Notes: a model not told the origin generated them from the letters alone. 64,000 nt of DNA from Chelativorans multitrophicus (GCF_011317445.1 NZ_JAAAPL010000001.1:1817001-1881000); one strand, 5' to 3'; shown: positions 28,327 through 37,571, counted from the stretch's first letter. Program-made: numbers and translations.

Positions 28327-29191
28327 TCTTGCCTCCACGCTGCGAACGTGGGTCGATGGCATGGCGCAGGGCTTCCCCGAACATGGTGAAGGCCAGGGTG
28401 GCGATCGCCAGGGCCGTGCTGGAGATCAGCACCGGCAGCACCGACTTGGAGATATTTTGATAGCCGTCCTGCAGCAGCCCGCCCCAGCTCGCCAGCGGCG
28501 GACGCAGGCCCAGGCCCAGAAAGGACAGGCTGGCTTCGATGGCGATGACGATCGGGATATCGAGGGAAGCGATGACGATCAGCGGCGCCAGGATATTGGG
28601 CACGATATGAAAGAACAGGATGCGCAGCTCGGAGGCGCCGAACACCGTTTCGGCTTCAATATAGGGCTCGTTTTTGACCGAGAGCACCTGCGCCCGCGCA
28701 ACGCGCCCATAATGGGGCACAAGGCTGGTGGCTATGACGATGATCAGCATTGGCATCGATGAACCGAGCACGGCGACGGCGGCCATGGCCAGGATCACGC
28801 TGGGAAAGGACGACACCGAATCGAAGGAGATCAGGATGAAGCGCTCGATGGGGCCTGGTACATAGGCCGACAGAATGCCGAGCGTCATACCAATGGCCAG
28901 GGCGATCGCGATCACCGAAAGCGCCACCACGACGGCTACCTGCGTGCCATAGATGTGGCGGCTCAGCAGGTCGCGTCCAAGCTGGTCGGTTCCCAACCAA
29001 TGCTCGGCCGACACACCGGACAGACGATTGACGAGGTCAAGCTTGTTCGGATCGTAGGGCGCCAGCAACGGCGCGAAGAGCGCCACCAAAAGGATTGTCG
29101 TCACTAGCGCCAGGCCGATGGCGCCGCTTGGATACTGCGCCGTCCGGCGCAGCGTATTGAGAAGAATGGAGATGTTTCTCGTCATACTCAC
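28319..29191 (-). CDS. DppC-like ABC permease (system 1)
   Basis: The 290-aa inner-membrane permease has about six spans, an N-terminal OppC-type region ending in HWLGTDQLGRDLLSR, and the EAA-type loop around RARVLSVKNEPYIEAE-like sequence (AQVLSVKNEPYIEAETVFGA). It is coupled to the DppB-like gene by a 4-bp overlap and to the OppD-like gene by 8 bp. Confidence 0.93.
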   Translation of the reverse strand: MSMTRNISILLNTLRRTAQYPSGAIGLALVTTILLVALFAPLLAPYDPNKLDLVNRLSGVSAEHWLGTDQLGRDLLSRHIYGTQVAVVVALSVIAIALAIGMTLGILSAYVPGPIERFILISFDSVSSFPSVILAMAAVAVLGSSMPMLIIVIATSLVPHYGRVARAQVLSVKNEPYIEAETVFGASELRILFFHIVPNILAPLIVIASLDIPIVIAIEASLSFLGLGLRPPLASWGGLLQDGYQNISKSVLPVLISSTALAIATLAFTMFGEALRHAIDPRSQRGGKND

Positions 29192-30144
29192 CGCCGGTTG
29201 TATCGGATACGAGGGTCGAAGAACGAATAGCTGAGTTCAGTCAGCAGATTGATGGCGACGAAAATGACAACGACGATGAAAACCGAGCCCTGCAGCACGG
29301 AAAAGTTGCGCGCCTGCAAGGCAGCGTAAAGCACGCTTCCCAGTCCCTGGCGCGCGAAGATGATTTCGATCAGCACCGCGCCGCCCAGCAGCCGCCCGAT
29401 GCCCATGCCGATAATTGCCAGCGTGGGAATAATGGCGTTCTTGAGGGCGTATTTATAGTGGATCATGTTTTCGCGCAGGCCATAGGCCCGGGCGGTGCGG
29501 ACATAGTTCTGCCCCAGCGCTTCCAGCATCGAGGTGCGCACGAGCCGGGCGATCAGCCCGATCCACCCCAGCGCCAGCGCGACCGTCGGCAGGACCATCC
29601 GGGCCAGTTGATCGCCCAGATCCGCAGAATCGGAGACGCCCAGCACGGGCAGCCAGTTAAGCCAGATCGAAAAGACGATGAGCAGGAAAATGCCTAGAAT
29701 GAAGCTGGGAACCGACACAACGACGACTGAAATCATGGCCATCAGCGTGTCGGCGACCGAACCTTTGTGCACCGCGCCATAAACGCCCGCCGGAATGCCG
29801 ATCAGGCAGGCCAACGCCATCGAGCCGAGGGCCAGCGCGAAGGTGTGCGGCAGTGCAGCCCAGACGATGGCATTAACACTGCGTCCGGAAATCACGTCGG
29901 TACCGAGATTGCCCGCGGCAACCTGGGTGAAAAAGCGCCACAGGCGCACATAGATTGGCTGGTCGAGCCCCATTTCAGCGATAAACTGGCGGGCATATTC
30001 CGGCGTGGCCATAGGTCCAAGCAGCGCGGTGGCGGGATCGCCCGGCACCACGTTGAGCAGCATGACAATGACCAACATTGCGCCGAAAACCGACATTACG
30101 GCGGTCAGAACGCGATTGAAGACGTAACTTTCAAATAGCCGCAA
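29188..30144 (-). CDS. DppB-like ABC permease (system 1)
   Basis: The 318-aa permease has the family opening (VLTAVMSVFGAMLVIVMLLN, then VVPGDPATALLG) and the cytoplasmic EAA region ALGQNYVRTARAYGLRENMI. TTG 30144 is preceded by GAGGGG at good spacing; an in-frame ATG at 30171 lacks a ribosome site and would add nine non-homologous residues. This is the first gene of the system 1 operon, with the shared dyad motif ~115 bp upstream. Confidence 0.9.
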   Translation of the reverse strand: MRLFESYVFNRVLTAVMSVFGAMLVIVMLLNVVPGDPATALLGPMATPEYARQFIAEMGLDQPIYVRLWRFFTQVAAGNLGTDVISGRSVNAIVWAALPHTFALALGSMALACLIGIPAGVYGAVHKGSVADTLMAMISVVVVSVPSFILGIFLLIVFSIWLNWLPVLGVSDSADLGDQLARMVLPTVALALGWIGLIARLVRTSMLEALGQNYVRTARAYGLRENMIHYKYALKNAIIPTLAIIGMGIGRLLGGAVLIEIIFARQGLGSVLYAALQARNFSVLQGSVFIVVVIFVAINLLTELSYSFFDPRIRYNRR

Positions 30145-30259
30145 GCAATTCCCCTCACGTTTGCAGCGCATGATGCGAGAAACAGAGCGCGCATTTTTCC
30201 ACCCGCCATCTCAGCGTGGCGGCTTGAGGGGGATGATATCGTGACACTCGCATCACATA

Positions 30260-30277
30260 ATATCCCAAATTCGGAAC
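30260..30277 (-). promoter_or_regulatory. Shared dyad motif upstream of ABC system 1
   Basis: ATATCCCAAATTCGGAAC contains the dyad CCNAANTTNGG. Near-identical copies lie at 33319-33336 and 44651-44668, each in a gap upstream of a minus-strand operon. It is a candidate operator for the tandem-HTH LysR regulator in the island (inference). The 30145-30420 gap holds nothing else identifiable. Confidence 0.6.
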
Positions 30278-30420
30278 ACTCTATCTTACCCACCCTGAAT
30301 TGTCTGACGATATCCAGCAATATCAATGGTTTATGATGACAACCACAAAGCATGCCGGGGATTACGCCCTTCATAGGACAGCACTCAGGGAGCCGGCGGA
30401 AGCATCGGCATGCGGCTGAA

Positions 30421-31653
30421 CTAGCCTCGGGCCGTGCAAGGCCGCAGGGCAAGCACTATGCCGACCGTAGAACAGAGTGCCCCACCGGCAATAAAAGTGC
30501 CGGGCATGCCGAGCCAGTCGCCTGTCGCACCCACAATAAGCGAGCCGAGCGGCACGATGCCAAGCAGCATCATGGAATACATCGCCATGATCCTGCCGCG
30601 CAGGGCCGGTGGCGCAAAATGCTGCAGCAGCGTATTGGACGACAGATTCTGGGATAGGATCGACAGGCCGAGCGGTAGTGCCAGCAGCGCGGTTACCCAG
30701 TAAAGGCCCGAAAAGCCCATGCCGATCAGCACCAGCCCCAGCGCCACGGTCGACCAGGCAGGAAAGACATTGAGCTGCTCGATGCGATCACGGACGGTCA
30801 GGGCAAGCACCGCGAGCATGGCCCCCACCCCAGTCAGGCTCATCAGCATTCCTGCCGCATCGGCATCCCGCCCCAGCATGTCGCGGACCAGCACGGGCAG
30901 GAAGTAGAAATAGGGCACCGAACAGAAGCTGCAGGTTGCAACCAGCACCAGCAGCCGCCCGATTTCCGGGCGTGCCCGCACAAAGGCAAAGCCCTCGGAC
31001 ATATCCCCAAAGAAGCCCTTACGCGCGACGGGAATGCGTTGCGGCGGGCGTATTCGGCTCAGCACGAAGATCATGGGTAGATAGGCCAGCCCCTTGAGTA
31101 CGAAGCACCAGCCCTCGCCGGCCATGGCCACCACTGCGCCCCCGACCGCCGGACCGATCAGTCGCGCCATGTTGAACAGCATGGAATTGAGCACAATGGC
31201 ATTGCGCAGGTCGTCAATTCCGACCAGTTCCGCTACGAATACCTGCCGCGCGGGATTGTCGAAGGCGGCCAGGATGCCCAGCCCCAGCGTCGTCACCACC
31301 AGCAGGTGAACGGTGACTGTCCCGGTCAGAGTTGCAATGGTCAGGATCGTGACCAGCACGACATAGCCGGCCTGCAGCAGGATCAGCAATTTGCGAAGGT
31401 TCATCCGGTCGATGATCGTCCCGGCGACCGGACTCAGCAGGAAGGTCGGACCCATGTCGCACACGGCCAATACGCCGAGCATCCAGGGCGAACCGCTCAG
31501 CCGCCACATCAGCCAACCCATTGCGATGGAATGTATCCAAGTGCCGATCAGCAGCGGAATCTGAGCGAGGAAATAGCGCTTATAATCGGGATTGCGCAAC
31601 GCGCGGCTGATTCGTGCCCAACGGGCGCCCTGGCTCTCCACGTCGTCCGGCAC
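30421..31653 (-). CDS. MFS exporter (EntS/MFS_3-like)
   Basis: The start is GTG 31653, because GGGAGG lies 6 bp upstream; an ATG 27 bp further up lacks a ribosome site. The 410-aa product has twelve predicted spans, the MFS_3-type opening (LRNPDYKRYFLAQIPLLIGT), and the loop signature GTIIDRMNLRKLLILLQAGY. Close family members export siderophores and other small molecules. It is 56 bp downstream of the lyase gene at 31.7-33.3 kb, suggesting cotranscription and export of a pathway product or of trimethylamine-type waste (inference). Confidence 0.9.
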   Translation of the reverse strand: MPDDVESQGARWARISRALRNPDYKRYFLAQIPLLIGTWIHSIAMGWLMWRLSGSPWMLGVLAVCDMGPTFLLSPVAGTIIDRMNLRKLLILLQAGYVVLVTILTIATLTGTVTVHLLVVTTLGLGILAAFDNPARQVFVAELVGIDDLRNAIVLNSMLFNMARLIGPAVGGAVVAMAGEGWCFVLKGLAYLPMIFVLSRIRPPQRIPVARKGFFGDMSEGFAFVRARPEIGRLLVLVATCSFCSVPYFYFLPVLVRDMLGRDADAAGMLMSLTGVGAMLAVLALTVRDRIEQLNVFPAWSTVALGLVLIGMGFSGLYWVTALLALPLGLSILSQNLSSNTLLQHFAPPALRGRIMAMYSMMLLGIVPLGSLIVGATGDWLGMPGTFIAGGALCSTVGIVLALRPCTARG

Positions 31654-31709
31654 CCAATTCCTCCCAGTTGCGGGTCCCAACCCAGGGTCGGTTTCCCGCG
31701 GCTCGCTCC

Positions 31710-33260
31710 TTACGACGACAGACTAGGATCGAGAGCGAAGAAGCCGTCGATCTCCGGGAGGCTCGCAAGGCTCAGCAATCCCGCCATGCTCGCCTCCGCA
31801 GCCAGACCGCTCTCGATGGCCTCGATTTCCTGCGATAGCGGCCGGTCCGCGCGCTGGAAGCCAGCGCGGGTGCGCACCAGGTCATAGATCAGCTTGGCAA
31901 CACCCTTTGGCGCGTCCCCGGTAATGTCGATGGCCTGCGCGGTGAGCACGCCTTCGAGCGCCGCAAGTTGGCGCAAGGCCGACACCTGCTGTTCGAGGCG
32001 CTCCACCACCAGCGGCAGGAATGTCGCTTCGTCCTCCTGCCCGTCCGCCAGCACCATGATCTGGGCGGAAACTGGCGAGGCCAGCGACAGAACTCGCGCG
32101 AACAATGCGCCCGCCAACTTGATGACCGGTCCCATGCCGGTGGCAATCTCGCCATGTGGCACCAGATTGACCGGCAGGCCGCGCCGCCCGCCATTGCCCA
32201 GCAGCACGCAACGGTTGAAGCCGTTGCGCGCCACATGAGCGATAGCCAGTTGCGCCGTTTGCAGGAAAAGCGTGACATCGAGCGGCAGCGATCCGCCCGA
32301 AGTCAGAACCCGGCCATTGACCACTACCGGATTGTCGTCGGTACGGCCGGTTGCCGCCAAGATGGTGCGCCCGGCCGCAACGAGCCCATCAAAAGCCGCC
32401 CCGAACACCTGCGCCATCATGCGCAGGCTCAACGGGTCCTGCACATGGGTGGCTTCGGACCATCCCCAAACTTCCGCATTGTCGTAGAGCCAGGCTCCCA
32501 CAATTGCCTTGCACGCCCCATCCAGCTGGCTAGCGGCCAGCCAGGGGTCGCGTGAGGCGCCCAGAGCCCCCGCCGAGGTCAGCCCGACAGCCAGCGCCAT
32601 GCGGAACACGCCGGCCGCCTCGCGTATGGCATGAGCGGCTGCGGCATAGGCGATAGCATTGGTGGAAATGGAGGCGAGGCTGTCGCGTGGCGCAAAGATC
32701 ATGGGTACGATGCCCGCCTGGGACAGCGCCAGCTCTGCCGGCATGCGATGGCCGCGGGCATACACCTCCCCTGCCCCGGTCAGCACTGCGCCAATCTGGC
32801 CCATAAGCCCGATATCGGCGCAGCCGATCGAACCGGTGCGCCGCACCACGGGCACCAGATCGGCACGCATCATGGCCAGATAGATATCGACCAATTCGCC
32901 GGAGACACCGACATGCCCGTTCAGGGCCATATTGATGCGGATCGCCATAGCGCTGCGGATAACCGCTGGCGAAAAGGTCTCGCCGGTCCCGAAACTATGC
33001 GCGTGGACAAGGCTGAAATTGAACAGGTCCTGATCGGCAGCGGTCCAGGACACATCCTTCATCGCGCCGACGCCTGTTGTCGCACCATAAACCGGGTGGC
33101 CGGCCGCGATATGGTCTTCGAGGACCCGTCGCGCCGCGCGCACTCGCCGCATCGCCTCGTCATCGGCGGTCAGCTCGACCTTGCCGGCTGCTATGCTCGC
33201 CAATTGGGCAAAGCTGAACGGCTTGCCCTTTAGTTCGAGAACGGTGCGCGACGCCAGCAT
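31710..33260 (-). CDS. MIO-less histidine-ammonia-lyase-family lyase A (ergothionase candidate)
   Basis: The 516-aa product is a HAL/PAL-family member across its length: the active-site Tyr loop YGATTGVG (Tyr58), the inner helices, and NDNPV-type motif TDDNPVVV. The site that normally holds the MIO-forming Ala-Ser-Gly in GSVGASGDL reads GSIGCADIG (143-151): the Ser is absent and the segment is one residue shorter. The YSLRCxPQ motif is also changed, to LSLRMMAQ. It therefore cannot make MIO and should not be a histidine ammonia-lyase. Ergothionase, which eliminates trimethylamine from ergothioneine, is a HAL-fold enzyme that works without MIO. With a thiourocanate-pathway set nearby, lyase A or B is proposed as ergothionase or a hercynine/betaine lyase. 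The dyad motif lies ~60 bp upstream. Confidence 0.8.
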   Translation of the reverse strand: MLASRTVLELKGKPFSFAQLASIAAGKVELTADDEAMRRVRAARRVLEDHIAAGHPVYGATTGVGAMKDVSWTAADQDLFNFSLVHAHSFGTGETFSPAVIRSAMAIRINMALNGHVGVSGELVDIYLAMMRADLVPVVRRTGSIGCADIGLMGQIGAVLTGAGEVYARGHRMPAELALSQAGIVPMIFAPRDSLASISTNAIAYAAAAHAIREAAGVFRMALAVGLTSAGALGASRDPWLAASQLDGACKAIVGAWLYDNAEVWGWSEATHVQDPLSLRMMAQVFGAAFDGLVAAGRTILAATGRTDDNPVVVNGRVLTSGGSLPLDVTLFLQTAQLAIAHVARNGFNRCVLLGNGGRRGLPVNLVPHGEIATGMGPVIKLAGALFARVLSLASPVSAQIMVLADGQEDEATFLPLVVERLEQQVSALRQLAALEGVLTAQAIDITGDAPKGVAKLIYDLVRTRAGFQRADRPLSQEIEAIESGLAAEASMAGLLSLASLPEIDGFFALDPSLSS

Positions 33261-33318
33261 TGCCCAGAAGCCATCCCCAATGATGACCCAGCACTACTGG
33301 ATTGGCCTCACACCGGTG

Positions 33319-33336
33319 ATATCCTAAATTCGGAAC
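33319..33336 (-). promoter_or_regulatory. Shared dyad motif upstream of lyase A and MFS operon
   Basis: ATATCCTAAATTCGGAAC lies in the 320-bp gap (33261-33581) between the ASL-like gene and lyase A. It differs by one base from the copy at 30260 and keeps the dyad CCNAANTTNGG. It sits ~60 bp upstream of the lyase A start, suitable for activator or repressor control. The rest of the gap shows no gene. Confidence 0.6.
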
Positions 33337-33581
33337 GGGAGATGTTGCTAGCGGAACCGGGCCGACAGGACAGGGGCCGACGCTCTTTGTTCAGCGGCGG
33401 CACGGCAAGTCCTGCATCAATCCCACGATGTCTACCACAAGGCCGGCGCCAGATCCTTTCTGCAGCGTGTTAAGAGGCTGGCTGAGCGACATCCAAGCTG
33501 GCCCCCTCTCCACATCAGGGATTGATGATGGCCACTTCTCCGGGGGAAGTTCGCTCAACCTTTCCCCTTCTTTATATCCAT

Positions 33582-35081
33582 TTAGTCATTCACGATCGAA
33601 TCGATGGCGCTTTCGAGCGCTTTCGACGCCTCGGCAACGGTGCGCTCCGCAGCTTCCACCTTTGCCTGCTGCGCAGTCGTGATGCCCAGGAGACAGGCGG
33701 CGCTGCTCGTCACGGCGGAGGGAGCAGGACTTCCTTCGTTCGTCCTGCGCTCCACAAAGGCGCGCACATCGACAGCATCGGCAATGTCAAAGCCGTCGAG
33801 GTCCTCGGCGGCAATTTGCGCTTCTGCCAGCGCTGTTCGCAACAAAGCGAGATCCACTTGGTCGGGCGGCAGGCGCCGCTCGGTCGCAAGTCGAACGAGG
33901 ATCGAAACGACATGGTGGGCTTCACGCCAGTTCAGCCCGAGATGCCGCACCAAGGCACTCGCGACATCGGTCGCCTGGCTCCAGCTGTTTTCCGTAAGGC
34001 GCATGGCGCGTTGTGGATCGATTTCGGTGCTGGCGATGAGATCGGCCATCTGTGGCAAGCGCTTGATGATTTTGCCGACGAGTGCCCAGACGGCGTTTTC
34101 TGCCGTCTTTCGCGCGTGCACTGACTGCCCGGTGGTTCCGAACTCTGTTCCGCTTACCAACAGCAAAGTGGAGGCCGCTTCAGCGCCCATGGCGCGCAAT
34201 TCATGCAGAAAGCTCGGATTCCTCTTCTGTGACATGATCGAACTGGTGTCGCAGAAGCGGTCTGGAATAACGGCTATGCCTGCTTCCTGGGTGGACCAGA
34301 ACAGCAAATCCTCCGCCAAGCGGCCCATATTCGCGCAGAGCAAGGAAAAGATCGACACATATTCGGCAAACACGTCGTTGCTCAATGTGGCATCCATCGT
34401 ATTGACGAGGATGCCGTCAAATCCGAGCAATGTCGCGACACGGCTCCGATCGATGGCAAAGTCAGTGCCGGTCGCCACAGCGGCGCCGGCAGGCGACAAG
34501 TTAAGCCGGTCGAGACCGCCCAGCAGCCGCTGCGTATCCCGGTGAAACACGTTTGCCCACATCATCAGCCAATGTGCATAGGTGGTGGGCTGCGCGGGCT
34601 GTCCATGGGTGTAAGCAGGTATGATGCAATCGAGATGGTCGGGCGCTGTATTGAGAATGGTCAACTGCACGTCAATCAGTTGCCTTGCCATGGAAAGTAC
34701 AGCCGTTCTGAGAACTATTCTCCTGCTCACACCGGCAAGATCGGCCGAACTCCTGCCAAGATGGATAGTGCCACCCAGTTTGGGGCCCAGCCGCTCAGTC
34801 AGGTAATATTCGCCCGAATGCAGCGCCCCACCCACGCGCATCCTGGTGGCGACGGCACCTTCCTTTTCCATATGACGGAGCGCGCTCAGCATAAGTGCGC
34901 CGTCCTGCCGCCCCACAAGCCCTTGCTCGACCAGCATGACGAGATGGGCCTTGTCGAATGCGTGAACCGCCTCCAGCTTGGTCTCGACCGTCCGTGAATC
35001 ATACCGGTCCAATCCGCCGACCATGGGCTCGGTCAGCCGGCCGTTAGCGGTGCGTATGAGGGTGGCTGTATTCTCAGTCAT
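33582..35081 (-). CDS. Argininosuccinate-lyase/fumarase-superfamily enzyme
   Basis: This 499-aa protein starts at ATG 35081 behind AGGTAGGA. It has the three conserved regions of the superfamily: TIHLGRSSADL (in place of argininosuccinate lyase IHTGRSRNDQ), AYTHGQPAQP with the catalytic-loop His, and the mobile signature loop SSIMSQKRNPS (canonical SSIMPQKKNP) at ~280-290. The altered RSRND motif, which contacts argininosuccinate, argues against ASL itself, and no arginine genes are near. It should eliminate an amine or carboxylate by beta-elimination giving an alkene product. Within this island it may act on a betaine, an N-substituted aspartate or another imidazole intermediate; this is inference. 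Confidence 0.8.
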   Translation of the reverse strand: MTENTATLIRTANGRLTEPMVGGLDRYDSRTVETKLEAVHAFDKAHLVMLVEQGLVGRQDGALMLSALRHMEKEGAVATRMRVGGALHSGEYYLTERLGPKLGGTIHLGRSSADLAGVSRRIVLRTAVLSMARQLIDVQLTILNTAPDHLDCIIPAYTHGQPAQPTTYAHWLMMWANVFHRDTQRLLGGLDRLNLSPAGAAVATGTDFAIDRSRVATLLGFDGILVNTMDATLSNDVFAEYVSIFSLLCANMGRLAEDLLFWSTQEAGIAVIPDRFCDTSSIMSQKRNPSFLHELRAMGAEAASTLLLVSGTEFGTTGQSVHARKTAENAVWALVGKIIKRLPQMADLIASTEIDPQRAMRLTENSWSQATDVASALVRHLGLNWREAHHVVSILVRLATERRLPPDQVDLALLRTALAEAQIAAEDLDGFDIADAVDVRAFVERRTNEGSPAPSAVTSSAACLLGITTAQQAKVEAAERTVAEASKALESAIDSIVND

Positions 35082-35129
35082 GATCCTACCTGTGGGGCGA
35101 GTTGGAATGGGTAACGGCACGCCATGGGG

Positions 35130-36290
35130 TCACCTGCCCCGCAAATGCCTTATCAGCGACGTCCGCACCTGCTCGGGAAGCGCGTTTTTTCGCCACGCCA
35201 GGAGCAGAGCCTGGGTGTATTCGTCCGGTATCGGCATTTGCCACAAATCATACGGCAGATGGCCGACAACCGACCTTTGCAGCACCGTGATATAGCCGTA
35301 GTCCGAAACCAGCCGGACGATCACCGGTATGGAATCGGACTCGAGGATGTCGAGGCTGTAGAACTCGTCCTTGCTGACGACGTCCGACATGAACCTGTCG
35401 CAGACCTGCCTGAGGCCGCTCTTCTTGCTGAGCAAAGCTATTTTCCGGCTGCGGAACAGGGCTTTGAAATCCGGCAGCGGCGGCGCAGCCGCATTGCTGC
35501 CGACGACGCAAAGCCTGGATTCGGAAAGAACCTCTTTCTCATATTCCAGCGGAATATTGAGATGATCGAGCAGCACCGCGTCGAAGCGGCGCGATTTGAG
35601 GCCGAGCATCAGCTCATCAGCGGTAAGGCCGATTATCGAAAGAGGCTGACGCGGCCGTTCGTCCGCCCATCGCGCCGAGAGCCGCGCGAGCATTTCCGCC
35701 ACGAAGCTCTCGTGGCCGAGTGGCATGATGGTGCCCAGGCTCCACGTGGATACGGCCCGCCGAAAATGCTCGGCGGCAGCGAATGAAAGCCTGTCCCAAG
35801 CATCAAGAATTCGACCGGCGATAGCCAATACAATGGCTCCATTTTCGGTGCACACCACGCCATGCCGGCTTCGCTTGAATATCTCGAGCCCCAGATGGCG
35901 CTCGACATCACCGATTTGCCGCGTGAGCTGGGGCTGCCCCATTGCGATGACCTTGGCCGCCTTTCGGATGCTGCCGCGGTGCGCCACGATGGTTATCCGG
36001 CGTAGGGCCTCGATACCGATCGGCGGGATGACCCCATCTTGCGAGGCCAGACTGCACAGCCGGCGCACCTCGGCATCGATCAGCGCCAAGGCCGGCGCCC
36101 GGCGCTCCGCCTCCAACGTGAGGGAAAGAGCCCGGCCTTCTCGGCGCACCATGGGTATGCCGACAGCGTTCTCAAACCGCACAAGCGCGCCGCTGACCGT
36201 GGATGGCGACTTGTCTATCAGCCGACCGGCATGGCGTATGGACCCTGTTTCGAAGACGGCGTGCACCATAGTGAGTGTGGGTAGGTCCAT
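35130..36290 (-). CDS. LysR-type regulator with two tandem HTH domains
   Basis: The 386-aa protein opens with a LysR-like winged HTH (residues ~5-60, including HAVFETGSIRHAGRLIDKSP and VRFENAVGIPMVRREGR). A second complete one follows (residues ~95-155: RRITIVAHRGSIRKAAKVIA, QIGDVERHLGLEIFKRSRHG). The rest (~175-375) is the usual ligand-binding domain. Ordinary LysR proteins are ~300 aa with one HTH; the extra length equals one HTH unit. It lies in the middle of the catabolic island on the same strand as its neighbours, 24 bp after the flavoenzyme gene. It is the obvious candidate to bind the dyad motif found upstream of several operons here. Confidence 0.85.
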   Translation of the reverse strand: MDLPTLTMVHAVFETGSIRHAGRLIDKSPSTVSGALVRFENAVGIPMVRREGRALSLTLEAERRAPALALIDAEVRRLCSLASQDGVIPPIGIEALRRITIVAHRGSIRKAAKVIAMGQPQLTRQIGDVERHLGLEIFKRSRHGVVCTENGAIVLAIAGRILDAWDRLSFAAAEHFRRAVSTWSLGTIMPLGHESFVAEMLARLSARWADERPRQPLSIIGLTADELMLGLKSRRFDAVLLDHLNIPLEYEKEVLSESRLCVVGSNAAAPPLPDFKALFRSRKIALLSKKSGLRQVCDRFMSDVVSKDEFYSLDILESDSIPVIVRLVSDYGYITVLQRSVVGHLPYDLWQMPIPDEYTQALLLAWRKNALPEQVRTSLIRHLRGR

Positions 36291-36314
36291 CTTGCGGCGT
36301 GTCCGAGCTGCCAG

Positions 36315-37571
36315 TTATTCCCTGACCGGTGGCCAGTATTCTCCACGTTCCGGCCAGGAATAGGGAATGCTGCGGTCCGGGGAGAGCGGAATGTCTACCT
36401 TTGTGCCATAGGGATAGCTATCGCGGTGGCTGTCCCGATCGCGCAATCTGAACGCCATATCGCCGGGCAAGACCGCATATGGCTCATGCTTGCCCAGCTC
36501 GGCCGCAGCATGTGCCGGCCAATTCGGGTCCCATATGGCGCCGCGAGCGATGGCAATGAGATCGGCTTCGCCGGCCTGCAAAATGGCCTCGGCACGGCGG
36601 GGGCTGGTGATCAGGCCAACGGCAAGGGTCGGCATTCTGGCGCCGTGCCGCAGGGCTTTGGAATATTCGACCTGGAATTCGGGGACGCGCGGCACGGGTG
36701 GAAAGACGCCATCGCCATTCATACCGCCGGACGAGCAGTCTATAAGGTCCACGCCGATTTCGCGGAGCTCGGCTGCAAGCGCAATGCTGTCCTCCACAAA
36801 CCATTGGCCGCCACGCCCATCGACCACCGACATGCGGAAAAACAACGGCTTGTCCGCCGGCCACGCCGAGCGGACGGCCTCCGTGACCTCCAGCACGAAC
36901 CGCATGCGCCCGGAGCGATCGCCGCCATAGGCGTCGGTTCTCTTATTGGCCAGCGGGGACAGGAACTGGTGCAGCAAATAGCCATGGCCACCATGGATTT
37001 CACAGATGTCGAAACCCGAATCCACGGCCCTGAGGGTGGACTCCTTCCATATGGCCAACATGTCCTTGATATCGGCATGCGACAGTTCATGGGGAACGGA
37101 GGCATCGGGGCACCAGGCGAAAGGGCTCGGCGCCACCCCCTGCCAAGGGGGCAGTCCCGCCCGGGCATCCTCCTCGGTGAGAGGCTTCCATCCCAACTCT
37201 GCCCCGTGACACGATGCCTGGCGGCCGGCATGGCCCAGTTGGACGGCCGGTACGGCACCTTGAGATCTGATGAAGTCGGTGATTCTGCGATAGGATTTCA
37301 CATGGTCGTCATTGTAGAGTCCGGCACAGGCGTAGGTCTTCCGTCCGCGTTCCTCGACGGCCGTTTCCTCCGTGAAGACGATGCCGGCTCCGCCCACCGC
37401 GAACTTTCCCAAATGGACGAGGTGCCAATCGGTGGGCCCGCCCGCTACCGATCGGTACTGGCACATTGGCGCGACAACGATACGGTTCTTAAGATGAACC
37501 GAACGAAGGCTCAGGGGAGAAAACAGAAGGGGCGTGGCAGGATCGATGCTTGCCTGGCTAGTGTTGCGCAT
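36315..37571 (-). CDS. Old Yellow Enzyme-family FMN oxidoreductase (YqjM-like)
   Basis: The likely start is ATG 37571 (MRNTSQ), overlapping the lyase B stop; length 418 aa. It is a TIM-barrel OYE: LKNRIVVAPMCQYRS at the N terminus with the YqjM-type Cys, HLGHAGR-like VQLGHAGRQASCHG, the substrate-binding pair in GFDICEIHGGHGYLLHQFLS, and the FMN-binding C-terminal section LGLI-TSP region. There is no Fe-S extension, so it is not trimethylamine dehydrogenase. OYEs reduce activated C=C bonds with NAD(P)H. An unsaturated acid from the adjacent lyase, such as a thiourocanate-like compound, is a plausible substrate but unproven. Confidence 0.85.
   Translation of the reverse strand: MRNTSQASIDPATPLLFSPLSLRSVHLKNRIVVAPMCQYRSVAGGPTDWHLVHLGKFAVGGAGIVFTEETAVEERGRKTYACAGLYNDDHVKSYRRITDFIRSQGAVPAVQLGHAGRQASCHGAELGWKPLTEEDARAGLPPWQGVAPSPFAWCPDASVPHELSHADIKDMLAIWKESTLRAVDSGFDICEIHGGHGYLLHQFLSPLANKRTDAYGGDRSGRMRFVLEVTEAVRSAWPADKPLFFRMSVVDGRGGQWFVEDSIALAAELREIGVDLIDCSSGGMNGDGVFPPVPRVPEFQVEYSKALRHGARMPTLAVGLITSPRRAEAILQAGEADLIAIARGAIWDPNWPAHAAAELGKHEPYAVLPGDMAFRLRDRDSHRDSYPYGTKVDIPLSPDRSIPYSWPERGEYWPPVRE

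Noticed and set aside
33582-35081. Argininosuccinate lyase (argH)
   Set aside because: The RSRND substrate motif is changed and there is no arginine context; kept only as a superfamily member.
36315-37571. Trimethylamine dehydrogenase
   Set aside because: It would fit released trimethylamine, but the protein is a ~418-aa single-domain OYE without the Fe-S and C-terminal domains of that enzyme.
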